DNA from: Roseobacter sp. MH60115
GTDB taxonomy: Bacteria > Pseudomonadota > Alphaproteobacteria > Rhodobacterales > Rhodobacteraceae
DNA: 64,000 nucleotides
Reading direction: 5' to 3'
NCBI RefSeq assembly: GCF_015644665.1
Contig: NZ_JADOBQ010000005.1
Coordinates: 62,001 to 126,000, forward strand
In this document: positions 9,403 to 18,624 of the stretch, in pieces
How the letters are laid out: each line of letters begins with the position of its first letter
How positions within the stretch are numbered: the first letter of the stretch is position 1
Position numbers and translations under genes: made by a program
The notes under the pieces: generated by a model
Databases searched by the model: none
Seen by the model: only the letters and a program-made list of their open reading frames with translations
Told to the model about the DNA's origin: nothing

Positions 9403-10162
9403 AGGGATCCTCATAAGGGTCTGTCGCAAATGGGTCGGTGTCCCGAGCCCGATCTTGACCAAGCTCGAAACGGCGGTTCTGGAGGTGGATGGAACGCGAC
9501 TGTGCGTAGCTGTCGGCGCTCTCATAAAGTACGGAATCGATGGTATCGCTGAACTTTTCACGATCGTTCAGCACGGAGGCTGTCGCCGTTGCAGGCGGGA
9601 CGCTCTGCAGGTCGTCGTCAAACTTGTTGTTGGTGTTGTTTGTGAGCGGATTGGTGAAGAAATCCACGACGAGCCCGACGGTGTCCCGTTGCGTCGAAGG
9701 ACCGAAGACCGGCAGCTCGATATAGGCACCTTCCCCTGCGCCCCAAACCGCAAGCGTCTCGCCAAAGTCGGTATCATGCTCGGGAATGTTCAACTCGGAG
9801 GCCGCGTCAAAAAGGCCACCAAGCCCGATGGTCGTGTTCATGGCAAAGCGTAATGTCGCAAGCCCGGTGCCGCGCAGGTCCCCCTGCAGCAGACTGTTCA
9901 CCGCCACGCGGGGCATCGACAGGTTTTCGGAGAAATTGTTCACCGTGTTGCGGATCTCCACCGGCACGACGCCATAGGCCTGTGACACCGGGCGCACGAG
10001 GTTCCTGTCCAGTCCCTTGTTGAAGGCGTGAACCTTGCGGTTCTGTGTCTCGTAAGGATCGTTGATGCCGTCCGAACGGGTCGCGACATCCTGCGTGGTC
10101 GCACATGCGCTCAGCGCCAATACGGTTGAGAGCGCCATGGCAGGTCGCGCGAAAGCCTTCAT
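9392..10162 (-). CDS. mlaA: MlaA (VacJ) outer-membrane lipoprotein
   Basis: A 256-residue lipoprotein of the retrograde phospholipid-trafficking system. A lipobox LSAC ends a signal peptide at about residue 20. The VacJ core is clear: NDPYETQNRKVHAFN, VPVEIRNTVNNFSENL, VNSLLQGD, RFAMNTTIGLGGLFD and FGETLAVWG. The tail is Asp-rich. The ATG at 10162 is chosen because it gives a standard lipoprotein signal; a GTG about 20 bases further up is possible. It pairs with mlaC here; the mlaFED transporter genes are not in this window. Confidence 0.92.
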   Translation of the reverse strand: MKAFARPAMALSTVLALSACATTQDVATRSDGINDPYETQNRKVHAFNKGLDRNLVRPVSQAYGVVPVEIRNTVNNFSENLSMPRVAVNSLLQGDLRGTGLATLRFAMNTTIGLGGLFDAASELNIPEHDTDFGETLAVWGAGEGAYIELPVFGPSTQRDTVGLVVDFFTNPLTNNTNNKFDDDLQSVPPATATASVLNDREKFSDTIDSVLYESADSYAQSRSIHLQNRRFELGQDRARDTDPFATDPYEDPYAQ

Positions 10163-10595
10163 TTTGGGAGTACGAGACACTGGGTAAATCCTGTGAAATT
10201 GACTGAACGGTAGGTAGAGCTTTTTACAGTGATGCCTAGAGGGCAGGGAAGTGGAAATCATACGTGTGGCACATGCGCGACAGCGCAACAATAAAGCTAT
10301 TGGGCGTATACAGTCTAGAACTGCGGCGACAAGAACCGATTTGTAAGCGGAAATGCGAGCAATGCAACCGTTACGGGTCTGAGGGCAGGGAAAACAACCG
10401 TTTTCCAAGGCATTTACACGATTTCGTTTCCGGGATCGTTCGCTGGCCCTGGAGGGGTGAGCAGGCGGTGCATGCCGGTGCCACAACCCGTTTCAGGTCT
10501 GCGACCTTGGTGCTTGTGGATCGGCACAGACTGGGCATAATCCACGTTGAGTGTCTGGCTCGCCGACACGCCATTCCATCCTGAAGGACCCTGAT
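10163..10595. other. 433-bp divergent intergenic region
   Basis: This non-coding stretch between mlaA and the RidA gene should hold both promoters, but I cannot place a convincing -35/-10 pair. Visible structure: a hairpin GGAAAAC-AACC-GTTTTCC at 10389-10406, and a 12-base direct repeat GAGGGCAGGGAA at 10236-10247 and 10381-10392. No family-like protein is encoded. An unannotated small RNA is possible but unsupported. Confidence 0.4.
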
Positions 10596-11054
10596 ATGAG
10601 TATTGCCTCCCGCCTTGCCGACCTGGGCGTTAGCCTGCCCGATGCGCCCGCACCCGCCGCCAACTACGTGCCTTTTGTGCAGGTCGGCAGCACGCTCTAT
10701 GTTTCCGGTCAGATTTCCAACGGTCCGGATGGTCTTGTGACCGGCAAGCTGGGCGCGGATATGGAGGTGGATGCGGGGGCTGCCGCGGCAAAGCTCTGCG
10801 CAATCAGCCTGCTGGCGCAGGTCAAAGCGGCCTGTGGCGGTGATATCGAGCGTCTGGAGCGGGTGGTGAAGCTCACCGGATTTGTCAATTCCACTGCAGA
10901 TTTCACCGATCAGCCCAAGGTCATCAACGGCGCGTCGGATTTCCTCGTTGAAGCTCTGGGCGATGCCGGTCGGCATGCGCGGTCTGCCGTGTCTGCCGCG
11001 TCACTGCCGCTGGGCGTGGCGGTCGAAATCGAAGGCATTTTCGAGATCAAATGA
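10596..11054 (+). CDS. RidA/YjgF-family protein
   Basis: A 152-residue protein of the larger YjgF subgroup (about 150 residues, against about 128 for classic RidA). It carries VGSTLYVSGQIS, the strand before the deaminase pocket, and the C-terminal pattern GRHARSAVSAASLPLGVAVEIE, whose Arg binds imine or enamine substrates in RidA. Likely role: hydrolysis of reactive 2-aminoacrylate-type intermediates in the cytoplasm. An AAGGA site precedes the ATG. It overlaps the phosphodiesterase gene by ATGA, a pair I believe recurs in alphaproteobacteria. Confidence 0.87.
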   Translation: MSIASRLADLGVSLPDAPAPAANYVPFVQVGSTLYVSGQISNGPDGLVTGKLGADMEVDAGAAAAKLCAISLLAQVKAACGGDIERLERVVKLTGFVNSTADFTDQPKVINGASDFLVEALGDAGRHARSAVSAASLPLGVAVEIEGIFEIK

Positions 11055-11818
11055 GGGTTCCCCTGCCAGAGGCATTCCTGATGGTCCCGCTGGCGCACCG
11101 TGCCTTGCATGATGTGGCCGATGGCCGTCCGGAAAACAGCCGCACGGCGATCCGTGCCGCAATTGACGCAGGCTATGGGATCGAGATCGACGTGCAGCAG
11201 AGCGCGGATGCGCGGGCAATGGTGTTTCACGATGATGCGCTGGACCGGCTGGCCGAGAGCAGCGGGCCGGTACGGGCGCAAACGGCGGAACAACTCGCTC
11301 AGGTGCCGCTGCGCGGGGGCGACGAAGGCATTCCCGATCTGCCTGAAATCCTTGATCTGGTTGCGGGTCGCGTGCCGCTGCTTATCGAAATCAAGGATCA
11401 GGATGGCGCGATGGGGCCAAACATCGGACCGCTCGAAGAGGCGGTGGCCGCCGCCCTCAAAGGCTATGACGGTCCGGTGGCGGTGATGTCCTTCAATCCG
11501 CATTCGGTGATGCGGATGGCAGCGCTTTGCCCCGACGTGCCGCGCGGGTTGGTGACGGATGCATATGATGCGGCGCATTGGAAACTGCCTGCCGAGACCT
11601 GTGACAGCTTGCGCGGCATCCCTGATTACGATGCGGCAGAATGCAGTTTCATCAGCCACAATATGCACGATCTGGCCCGGGCACGGGTCGCCGCGTTGAA
11701 AGCCCAAGGCGCCTCGATCCTCTGCTGGACCGTGAAATCGCCCGAAGACGAGGCGCAGGCGCGCGAAATCGCCCAGAATATCACCTTTGAACAGTATCGT
11801 GCGGCGCTTCCCGCTTGA
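11051..11818 (+). CDS. Glycerophosphodiester phosphodiesterase
   Basis: A 255-residue GDPD-family TIM barrel hydrolysing glycerophosphodiesters to glycerol-3-phosphate and alcohol. HRALHD at 16-21, PENS (Glu28 region), the metal-binding EIDVQ, FHDD, and EIKDQ in the second half are the standard catalytic and metal residues. No signal peptide is seen, so it acts in the cytoplasm like UgpQ. It is coupled to the RidA-like gene through a 4-base overlap. Confidence 0.88.
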   Translation: MRVPLPEAFLMVPLAHRALHDVADGRPENSRTAIRAAIDAGYGIEIDVQQSADARAMVFHDDALDRLAESSGPVRAQTAEQLAQVPLRGGDEGIPDLPEILDLVAGRVPLLIEIKDQDGAMGPNIGPLEEAVAAALKGYDGPVAVMSFNPHSVMRMAALCPDVPRGLVTDAYDAAHWKLPAETCDSLRGIPDYDAAECSFISHNMHDLARARVAALKAQGASILCWTVKSPEDEAQAREIAQNITFEQYRAALPA

Positions 11819-11857
11819 TCCCGCGCCCGGCGGGCACACCTAAGGCGTAGAAGGGCG

Positions 11858-13051
11858 ATGCGGATGCAGCAACAGGAAGTCGAGATCAGGGTGGTAGCCT
11901 CACTGCGCGCGATTGACGCCGGTGACTGGGATGCCTGCGCCTGCCCGGAAGCGCTGGCGGGGGCGCCACCGCTCGATCCCTTCACAACGCACCGGTTCCT
12001 GAGCGCGTTGGAAAACAGCGGCTCGGTGGGCACCGGCACCGGCTGGCAGCCGCAGTATCTGACGGCCTATCTGGCGGGGCAATTGATCGGCGTCGCGCCC
12101 ATGTATGTCAAATCGCACAGCCAGGGCGAATACATCTTTGATCACAACTGGGCGCATGCTTACGAACGCGCCGGTGGGCGCTACTACCCCAAGCTGCAGG
12201 TCGCCGTGCCGCACACACCGGCAACGGGTCGGCGGTTGCTGGTGCGGCCGGGGTTCGAGGAAACGGGCACCGCCGCGCTCATCCAGGGGGCGGTGCAGTT
12301 GGCCGACAGCAACAACCTTTCTTCGGTGCATCTGACCTTTTGCACCGAGGAGGAAGCGCGGCGCGGCGAAGAGATCGGCCTGCTGCTGCGCAAGACCCAG
12401 CAATTTCACTGGCGCAACGAAGGCTACGCGGATTTCGACGGGTTTCTGGCGAGCCTGAGTTCCCGCAAACGCAAGAACATCCGCAAGGAACGCGCCCGTG
12501 CGCAGGATTTCGGCGGCACGATCCAGACCTTTTCCGGCGATGACCTGCGGCCCGAACACTGGGATGCCTTCTGGCGGTTCTATCAGGATACCGGCGCGCG
12601 CAAATGGGGTACGCCCTACCTGACACGGGCGTTTTTCGATATCGCGCAGGAGACGCTGCGGGACGACATGGCGGTGGTGCTGGCAGAGCGGGACGGGCGC
12701 TGGATTGCGGGCGCATTGAACTTTATCGGCGCCCAGACGTTATATGGACGGTATTGGGGGTGCATAGAGCATCATCCTTGCCTGCATTTTGAGCTGTGCT
12801 ACTACCGTGCGATTGATATCGCCATCGAACGGGGGCTGGCGCGGGTCGAAGCGGGCGCACAGGGCGAACACAAACTGGCGCGCGGCTATCTGCCGACGCC
12901 GACGTGGTCGTTGCATTGGGTGAATGATCCGGGTTTTGCTGATGCCATAAGCACCTATCTCAAGGCTGAACGGGACGCCGTGGACGAAGAGATCAACGTG
13001 CTGACGGAATACGGCCCCTTCAAACGGGCCGAGATCGAGGAACAGGAATGA
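11858..13051 (+). CDS. GNAT-fold acyltransferase of the COG3146/DUF482 family
   Basis: A 397-residue cytoplasmic protein related to FemAB/GNAT acyltransferases. Family landmarks are the [21 protein letters not shown] stretch split across residues 77-97, [13 protein letters not shown], the basic [13 protein letters not shown] helix around 206-218, and [12 protein letters not shown]-type AGAQGEHK near the end. The function of the family is not established; peptidoglycan-related transfer has been suggested by name only. It begins a three-gene run with PhhB-like and MscS genes; its stop overlaps the next start by 4 bases. Confidence 0.8.
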   Translation: MRMQQQEVEIRVVASLRAIDAGDWDACACPEALAGAPPLDPFTTHRFLSALENSGSVGTGTGWQPQYLTAYLAGQLIGVAPMYVKSHSQGEYIFDHNWAHAYERAGGRYYPKLQVAVPHTPATGRRLLVRPGFEETGTAALIQGAVQLADSNNLSSVHLTFCTEEEARRGEEIGLLLRKTQQFHWRNEGYADFDGFLASLSSRKRKNIRKERARAQDFGGTIQTFSGDDLRPEHWDAFWRFYQDTGARKWGTPYLTRAFFDIAQETLRDDMAVVLAERDGRWIAGALNFIGAQTLYGRYWGCIEHHPCLHFELCYYRAIDIAIERGLARVEAGAQGEHKLARGYLPTPTWSLHWVNDPGFADAISTYLKAERDAVDEEINVLTEYGPFKRAEIEEQE

Positions 13052-13344
13052 CAGAGAGATTGAGCGAAGAAACCCGCGGCCCCCTGCTGGCACCGCTCTT
13101 CGACACCGGTTGGGAGATGGTCGAGGACCGCGACGCGATCCGGAAGACATTCGTGTTCAAGAACTTTGTCGAGGCTTTCGGCTGGATGACCCGCGTGGCG
13201 ATCTGGGCGGAGAAATGGGATCACCACCCGGAGTGGCACAACGTATATAAAACCGTCGATGTGGTGTTGAGCACCCACGATGTGGACGGGCTCAGTGCGC
13301 TCGACGCGAAACTGGCCCGCAAGATGGACAGTCTTTCGGAGTAA
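13048..13344 (+). CDS. phhB: Pterin-4a-carbinolamine dehydratase
   Basis: A 98-residue PCD/DCoH protein that dehydrates 4a-hydroxytetrahydrobiopterin. The active-site pattern [14 protein letters not shown] at about 56-69 supplies the His residues, and the [14 protein letters not shown] helix and strand are typical. No aromatic amino acid hydroxylase is seen in the window, so its pterin partner is elsewhere or it acts in another pathway, such as molybdopterin recycling. Confidence 0.93.
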   Translation: MTERLSEETRGPLLAPLFDTGWEMVEDRDAIRKTFVFKNFVEAFGWMTRVAIWAEKWDHHPEWHNVYKTVDVVLSTHDVDGLSALDAKLARKMDSLSE

Positions 13345-13347
13345 ACA

Positions 13348-14274
13348 ATGCAAGACCTACTGCAAACTGAAATCTGGCAGGGCAAGACCCTCGCCGATCT
13401 GCTCACCGTTGAATTTCTGATGAGCGCGGTGGGGTCCGTTCTTGCCGCCATCGGCATTCTGATCATCGGCTGGATTGTCTCGGCCTGGCTGCAGCGCCGC
13501 GTGCGTAATATCGGTTTGCGGCACCGCCACTTGGACGACATGCTCTTTGACTTCCTGGCCTCCATCGTACGCTACGTGGTGCTGGGTTTTGCAGTTCTCT
13601 TCGTGCTCAACACCTTCGGGGTGCAGACGACCTCCGTTGTGGCGGTCATTGGTGCGGCGGGCCTGGCCATTGGTCTGGCTTTGCAGGGCACGTTGTCGAA
13701 TGTTGCCGCCGGTGTGATGCTGATCCTGTTCCGGCCCATAAAACTGGGTGATTTTGTCGAAGTGGGCGGCGAGATGGGGACCGTCAAAGCCATCACACTC
13801 AACTTCACGGAACTGGCGGATCTGAGTAATGTGCAGGTGATCATCCCGAACTCAGAGGTTTGGGGCAATGTCATCACCAATTATTCGACGAATGACATGC
13901 GCCGTGCCGAATGGAGTTTTGGCGTCGGCTACGGTGTCAATCTTGCTGATGCAGAGCGGATCATTCGCGACACGATCATGGCGGATGAGCGGTCAAAGAG
14001 CGATCCGGAGCCTTTCATTCAGGTCAACAATCTGGGTGCCAGTTCCGTCGATTTCCTGGTGCGCGTCTGGGTCGAAGCCTCCGAATACTTCGCCTACCAG
14101 GCGGATATGAAACGGGCGGTCAAAGAGGCGCTGGATGCCGGAGATATCGACATCCCCTTCCCGACGCGCACCATTGTGCGGGCCGAAGCTGACAGCGGTG
14201 ATACGGAAGAAAGCGCCCAGAATGGCGCGGCACGCACGGGCTTTGATGGGGACGCCGAGGAAGAGCGCGCCTGA
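13348..14274 (+). CDS. Small-conductance mechanosensitive channel (MscS family)
   Basis: A 308-residue inner-membrane channel that releases solutes on hypo-osmotic shock. Hydrophobic helices lie at about 24-47, 69-90 and 96-125; the third contains the Gly/Ala-packed pore line VVAVIGAAGLAIGLALQGTLS. The beta domain follows with LGDFVEVGGEMGTVKAI and PNSEVWGNVITNYS. The C-terminal 30 residues are acidic and probably disordered. It starts 3 bases after the PhhB gene. Confidence 0.93.
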   Translation: MQDLLQTEIWQGKTLADLLTVEFLMSAVGSVLAAIGILIIGWIVSAWLQRRVRNIGLRHRHLDDMLFDFLASIVRYVVLGFAVLFVLNTFGVQTTSVVAVIGAAGLAIGLALQGTLSNVAAGVMLILFRPIKLGDFVEVGGEMGTVKAITLNFTELADLSNVQVIIPNSEVWGNVITNYSTNDMRRAEWSFGVGYGVNLADAERIIRDTIMADERSKSDPEPFIQVNNLGASSVDFLVRVWVEASEYFAYQADMKRAVKEALDAGDIDIPFPTRTIVRAEADSGDTEESAQNGAARTGFDGDAEEERA

Positions 14275-14317
14275 CCTGCGCTGCTAAGCGGCTTTGCGGT
14301 TGATTTGGCTCACGAGA

Positions 14318-14371
14318 TGCTGCCTCTGCCTCTGGTCGAACGTGCCTTGTGACGAGGTTGTCTCAGACGAA
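14318..14371 (+). repeat. Diverged dispersed repeat, copy 1
   Basis: A 54-base segment in the gap after the MscS gene that aligns without gaps to 43737-43790 at 40 of 54 positions; the best block shares TGGTCGAACG and ends CTCAGA-C/T-GAA. Neither copy lies in a plausible gene. This could be a degenerate intergenic repeat family or a conserved structured RNA or protein-binding element. Confidence 0.5.
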
Positions 14372-14403
14372 GGGCAAAAGGCTTTTAGCCTCAGAAAGCT
14401 TCA

Positions 14404-14436
14404 AAAAAGGCCCAGAGGGATGCTCCGGGCCTTTTT
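14404..14436. terminator. Bidirectional intrinsic terminator
   Basis: Stem AAAAAGGCCC / GGGCCTTTTT around a 13-base loop, between the convergent MscS and peroxiredoxin genes. A/T runs form part of the stem on both strands. Confidence 0.85.
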
Positions 14437-14439
14437 GAG

Positions 14440-14928
14440 TTACATGTTTTCAAGCAGGGCTTCCCCAGCGGAAACCTCGCACATGCCGGGGCTTTCCTCA
14501 GGCTGGAAAAGCGTGACCTTGCCGTCATCCACCAGCATCGCGTAGCGCTTGGAACGGCCCATCAGGCCTGCAGGCGGGGCGTCGAAATCCATGCCGATCG
14601 CCTTGGTGAACGAACTGTCCGCATCCCCCAGCATGGTGATGCCAGCTGCCGCGGCACCCGTTGCCTCGCCCCAGGATTTCATCACGAAGGGGTCGTTCAC
14701 GGAAACACAGATGATCTCATCCACGCCCTTGGCGTCGAACTGGTCCTTGGTCCGCACAAAGCTGGGCACATGGGCGGAGTGGCAGGTGGGCGTATAGGCA
14801 CCGGGCACCGCGAAGATCACCACCTTGCGGCCCTTCACCTTGTCGGACAACGAAACGGGCGCTGGTCCTTCCGCGCCCAATTCCATCAGAGTTGCGTCGG
14901 GAAGCTGGTCGCCCTGTGAGATCGTCAT
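14440..14928 (-). CDS. Peroxiredoxin (Prx5/hybrid type)
   Basis: A 162-residue thiol peroxidase reducing hydroperoxides. The peroxidatic motif PGAYTPTCHSAHVPSF holds Cys at about 49; VNDPFVMKSWG and MLGDADSSFTKAIG are Prx5 hallmarks. A second Cys in PGMCEVS near the C-terminus could resolve the disulfide; there is no fused glutaredoxin domain. It is a single gene facing away from the ferredoxin-reductase-type flavoprotein gene, with which it shares a 98-bp promoter region. Confidence 0.92.
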   Translation of the reverse strand: MTISQGDQLPDATLMELGAEGPAPVSLSDKVKGRKVVIFAVPGAYTPTCHSAHVPSFVRTKDQFDAKGVDEIICVSVNDPFVMKSWGEATGAAAAGITMLGDADSSFTKAIGMDFDAPPAGLMGRSKRYAMLVDDGKVTLFQPEESPGMCEVSAGEALLENM

Positions 14929-15026
14929 GTGATACGCCTTTCTTGCAATTGCGTTTGTCGTTGCGCTGGATATAGGTTGCGGCCCGAGGCAGGGCCAGAG
15001 AAATCGGGCAAGAAGAGGGGCACGAC

Positions 15027-16235
15027 ATGAGCCACGTTATCGTGATCGGCGCAGGGCAGGCGGGTGCGTCCTGCGTGGCCAAACTGCGCAATGGCGGGTT
15101 TGACGGTCAGGTCACGCTGATCGGGGCTGAACCTGCACCGCCCTACCAACGCCCACCCCTGTCCAAGGCCTATCTGATGGGAGAGATGGCGCTGGAACGG
15201 CTCTACCTGCGGCCCGAGACCTTTTATGCGGAGCATGACATCACCCTGCGCACCAATGCGGAGGTGACGTCGATTGATCCGGCCGAAAAGCGCGTGGCGC
15301 TCGGGGTAGAGGCCCTCAGCTATGATGAGCTGGTTCTGACCACCGGTTCGGTTCCGCGCCGTCTGCCCGTGAGCATCGGCGGCGATCTTGGCGGTGTTTT
15401 CACGGTGCGCGACTTGTCGGACGTCGATGCAATGGCGCCCCGGTTTACAAAAGGCAAGCGCGTGCTGATTGTGGGCGGCGGTTACATCGGTCTGGAGGCC
15501 GCGTCCGTTGCGGCAAAGCTGGGTCTCGACGTCACCTTGGTCGAAATGGCCGATCGGATACTGCAGCGCGTGGCGGCGCCCCAGACCAGCGACTATTTTC
15601 GCGCGCTGCACCAGTCGCATGGGGTGCGCATTCTGGAAGGTGTCGGGCTTGATCGTTTGACCGGAGAAGGTGATGTCAGTGGCACCGTGCTGAGCGATGG
15701 TACTGAATTAGAGGTCGATTTCGTCATCGCAGGCGTGGGGATCGCCCCAGCGACTGCCCTGGCCGAGGCGGCGGGCCTAGACATCGACAACGGCATCAAA
15801 GTGGATACGCAGGGTCGCACCTCCGCACCGCACATCTGGGCGGCAGGTGATTGCACATCCTTCCCCTACCGTGAGGGCCGCATCCGGCTGGAAAGCGTGC
15901 CGCACGCGATTGATCAGGCGGAACTGGTGGCCGAGAACATCATGGGCGCGGGCAAAAACTATACCGCCAAACCTTGGTTTTGGTCTGACCAATACGATGT
16001 GAAGCTGCAGATTGCCGGGCTTAACACCGGCTACACCGACGTCGTCAGCCGGGTCGGCACGGGGCAGACTGCGTCGTTCTGGTATTACCGGGACGCGGAA
16101 CTCCTCGCCGTCGATGCGATGAATGACCCGCGCGCCTATATGATCGGCAAACGGCTGATCGAGGCGGGTAAATCTGCCGATCCTTCCGTGGTGGCCGATG
16201 CCTCTGCGGACCTGAAAGCCCTTTTGCAGGCGTGA
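15027..16235 (+). CDS. FAD-dependent NAD(P)H oxidoreductase (ferredoxin/rubredoxin reductase type)
   Basis: A 402-residue two-dinucleotide-domain flavoprotein. VIGAGQAGASCV at 5-16 binds FAD, PPYQRPPLSKAYLMG is characteristic of rhodocoxin/putidaredoxin reductases, VLIVGGGYIGLEAASVAAKLG binds NAD(P)H, and IWAAGDCTSFP is the second FAD motif. A C-terminal reductase domain begins around 325 (PWFWSDQYDVKLQIAG). It would pass electrons from NAD(P)H to a ferredoxin; the partner is not encoded nearby. It overlaps rsmD by GTGA. Confidence 0.9.
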   Translation: MSHVIVIGAGQAGASCVAKLRNGGFDGQVTLIGAEPAPPYQRPPLSKAYLMGEMALERLYLRPETFYAEHDITLRTNAEVTSIDPAEKRVALGVEALSYDELVLTTGSVPRRLPVSIGGDLGGVFTVRDLSDVDAMAPRFTKGKRVLIVGGGYIGLEAASVAAKLGLDVTLVEMADRILQRVAAPQTSDYFRALHQSHGVRILEGVGLDRLTGEGDVSGTVLSDGTELEVDFVIAGVGIAPATALAEAAGLDIDNGIKVDTQGRTSAPHIWAAGDCTSFPYREGRIRLESVPHAIDQAELVAENIMGAGKNYTAKPWFWSDQYDVKLQIAGLNTGYTDVVSRVGTGQTASFWYYRDAELLAVDAMNDPRAYMIGKRLIEAGKSADPSVVADASADLKALLQA

Positions 16236-16789
16236 GGATCATCGCCGGACAGTTTCGCGGCACCACCCTTGCCAGCGTTGGCAAAGGGGACAAGGGCGCG
16301 CATCTGCGGCCCACGTCGGACCGCGTGCGCGAAAGCCTCTTCAGCATGCTGACACATCATGACGTGATCGCGGGCGCGCGTGTTCTCGACCTTTTCGCGG
16401 GCACCGGCGCGCTGGGCCTGGAGGCGCTGTCGCGGGGGGCGGCACACGTCAGCTTTGTGGATGACGGGCGGGTTGCGCAGGGGTTGATCCGTCAGAATAT
16501 CGCCAAGCTGCGCGCCGAAGGTCAGACCGATCTGATCCGGCGGGATGCAACGCGCCTGCCGGTCCATGATTCAGAAGCCTATGATCTGATCTTTCTGGAC
16601 CCGCCCTATGGAAAAGAACTGGGTGGCAAGGCGCTAGCGGCGGCAGACGTCGGCGGCTGGTTGTCGCAAGACGCGTTTATCGTCTGGGAAGAAGCGCAGC
16701 CGATGCCCGCGCCCGATGGCTTTGCGCCCATCGATCACCGCCGCTATGGCGATACCCATATCACGTTGTTGTCGAAAACTTCACCGTGA
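16232..16789 (+). CDS. rsmD: 16S rRNA (guanine966-N2)-methyltransferase RsmD
   Basis: A 185-residue SAM-dependent methyltransferase acting on G966 of 16S rRNA. It starts with GTG overlapping the stop of the preceding reductase gene. RIIAGQFRG at the N-terminus, RPTSDRVRESLFSML, the SAM loop LDLFAGTGALGLEALSRGA and the catalytic DPPYGKEL are all present. The length fits the family. Confidence 0.95.
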   Translation: MRIIAGQFRGTTLASVGKGDKGAHLRPTSDRVRESLFSMLTHHDVIAGARVLDLFAGTGALGLEALSRGAAHVSFVDDGRVAQGLIRQNIAKLRAEGQTDLIRRDATRLPVHDSEAYDLIFLDPPYGKELGGKALAAADVGGWLSQDAFIVWEEAQPMPAPDGFAPIDHRRYGDTHITLLSKTSP

Positions 16790-16980
16790 TGTGCTAGGCA
16801 GCACCGCATGTTTGCAAGTGCTGTCTCTTTCTTTTGGCCCCCGGTCGTGCAAGCGTCGGTGACATCAAAGCCGCCCGTGCGCCGCCCACCGCCGGTGTTT
16901 ATTGGCGATGCGGTCCAGCCGTGGGGCCGGGAGACGATGCTACTACACCTTTTGCGCCGTGATGAAGGCGCAGGCGTGGA

Positions 16981-17799
16981 TCAGTCTTTGGAGTAGGTCG
17001 GGTGAAACAGCCCGCCGGGGGATAGGGTGAAAATCTCCGCGCCATCGGCTGTCACCCCAATCGAATGTTCGAACTGGGCCGACAGGGATTTGTCGCGGGT
17101 CACCGCCGTCCAGTCGTCCGACAGGGTCTTGGTTTCGGGTCGCCCGAGGTTCACCATGGGTTCGATGGTGAAGAACATCCCCTCTTCCAGCACGGCGCCG
17201 GTGCCGGGCCGCCCGTAGTGCAGCACGTTGGGTGGCGCGTGAAAGACGCGGCCCAGCCCGTGACCGCAGAAATCCCGCACAACGGACATGCGGTGGCTTT
17301 CCACATAGGCCTGAATGGCGTGCCCGATATCGCCAAAGGTTTTCCCCGGCTTCACGGTCTCGATCCCGCGCATCAGCGCGTCATGAGTGACCTGGATCAG
17401 CCGTTCAGCCTTGCGCGGCAGCTTGCCCGCCACATACATCCGGCTGGTGTCGCCGTACCAGCCATCGACAATCACGGTCACATCGATGTTCAGGATGTCG
17501 CCGTCCTTCAGGGTCTTGTCCCCCGGAATGCCGTGACAGACGACGTGGTTCACCGAAATGCAACTGGCGTGCTGATAGCCCTTGTAGCCAATGGTGGCAG
17601 AGGTCGCGCCCGCGTCCTCCACCATATCGGTGATGGCCTTGTCGATGGCACCGGTCGTCTGGCCGACAAAGACATGTGCGGCGACGTCATCCAGAATACG
17701 CGCAGCCAGCGCGCCGGCGGCATGCATGCCGGCGAAATCAGATGGATTGTAGATGCGTATGCCGTCTTTGGTGTGACGGCCCCGAAGGTCTTCGTTCAC
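16981..17799 (-). CDS. map: Methionine aminopeptidase, type I
   Basis: A 272-residue metalloprotease removing the initiator methionine. Metal ligands are seen in order: NIDVTVIVDGWYGDTSR (two Asp), CGHGLGRVFHAPPNV (His), FFTIEPMV (Glu) and SAQFEHSIGVT (Glu). VNHVVCHGIP contributes the substrate His. The start is GTG with a GGAG site 8 bases upstream. It lies downstream of sfsA on the same strand with a 67-bp gap. Confidence 0.95.
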   Translation of the reverse strand: MNEDLRGRHTKDGIRIYNPSDFAGMHAAGALAARILDDVAAHVFVGQTTGAIDKAITDMVEDAGATSATIGYKGYQHASCISVNHVVCHGIPGDKTLKDGDILNIDVTVIVDGWYGDTSRMYVAGKLPRKAERLIQVTHDALMRGIETVKPGKTFGDIGHAIQAYVESHRMSVVRDFCGHGLGRVFHAPPNVLHYGRPGTGAVLEEGMFFTIEPMVNLGRPETKTLSDDWTAVTRDKSLSAQFEHSIGVTADGAEIFTLSPGGLFHPTYSKD

Positions 17800-17866
17800 G
17801 AATGTGCTCCACCGTGGCTGTTCGAGGCGCTTTTAACGCGCAATAGACCCAAGAGCCAGAGGGCGC

Positions 17867-18574
17867 TCAGGTCGAAATCCGCAAAGCATCGGCAAGTTCG
17901 ACACCCGCAGGGCTGATATTGGTACCATAGCACAAAGTTTCAACGCCTGCCTGACGGGCGTCCCGATAGGCGGCGGCATAGGCCGGATCGATGTCCGCCG
18001 CGAGCGTAAAATCATGGCAATCGGTGCGCTGCACCAGGTAGAGCATGATCGCGCGATGCCCTGCGGCTGCCATTTGCGCCAGTTCCTGCAGATGCTTGGC
18101 CCCGCGGGTGGTGACGCTGTCGGGAAATTCCGCCAGACCGGGCTGCCGCGAGAGGGTCACGCTTTTGACTTCCACATAGGCGTCGGGCAGTCCCGGCGCG
18201 CTCAACAGGAAATCGATGCGGCTGTTTTCGCCATACTTTACCTCCGGACGGACCGTTTCATAGGCGGAGAGGGGCGCAATCGCACGGGATTGCAGCGCTG
18301 ATTTCAACGCTCGGTTGGGCAGGGAGGTATCCACACCGGTGAAATGACCGTCTTCATGATCGACCAGTCGCCAGCCGTATTTCAGCTTCTTCTTGGGGTC
18401 GTCATTGGGTTCCAGCCACACCCGGGTGCCGGGCTCTGCCAGCCCCATCATGGAGCCGGGATTGGCGCAATGGGCGGTGATTTCCGCGCCGGTCTCTTCG
18501 AGCACGCAATCGGCGAGAAAGCGTTTGTAGCGGCGGGTCAGCCGTGCAGGCACAAGATCGGTTTGAAAGCGCAT
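17867..18574 (-). CDS. sfsA: DNA/RNA nuclease SfsA
   Basis: A 235-residue SfsA protein, historically sugar fermentation stimulation protein, now grouped with DNA-binding nucleases. RFLADCVLEETGAEITAHCANPG, the NRALKSAL stretch, and the nuclease core SRIDFLLSAP...YVEVKSVTL (Asp, Glu, Lys) followed by FPDSVTTRGAKHLQEL are canonical. The exact biological role is unsettled. It is divergent from the CinA-like gene, with 50 bp between starts. Confidence 0.93.
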   Translation of the reverse strand: MRFQTDLVPARLTRRYKRFLADCVLEETGAEITAHCANPGSMMGLAEPGTRVWLEPNDDPKKKLKYGWRLVDHEDGHFTGVDTSLPNRALKSALQSRAIAPLSAYETVRPEVKYGENSRIDFLLSAPGLPDAYVEVKSVTLSRQPGLAEFPDSVTTRGAKHLQELAQMAAAGHRAIMLYLVQRTDCHDFTLAADIDPAYAAAYRDARQAGVETLCYGTNISPAGVELADALRIST

Positions 18575-18624
18575 GGGGGCAGGTCTATACCTCGCATCAG
18601 GTGAGACGCAAGGAGAGCCGACAG

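Noticed and set aside
10389-10406. Hairpin GGAAAAC-AACC-GTTTTCC as an intrinsic terminator
   Set aside because: No following T-run and no gene ends nearby on either strand; noted only as structure in the gap.
16808-16996. 62-codon open frame between rsmD and map
   Set aside because: No ribosome-binding site, overlaps the 3' end of map on the other strand, and low-complexity Pro/Arg composition; no family resemblance.
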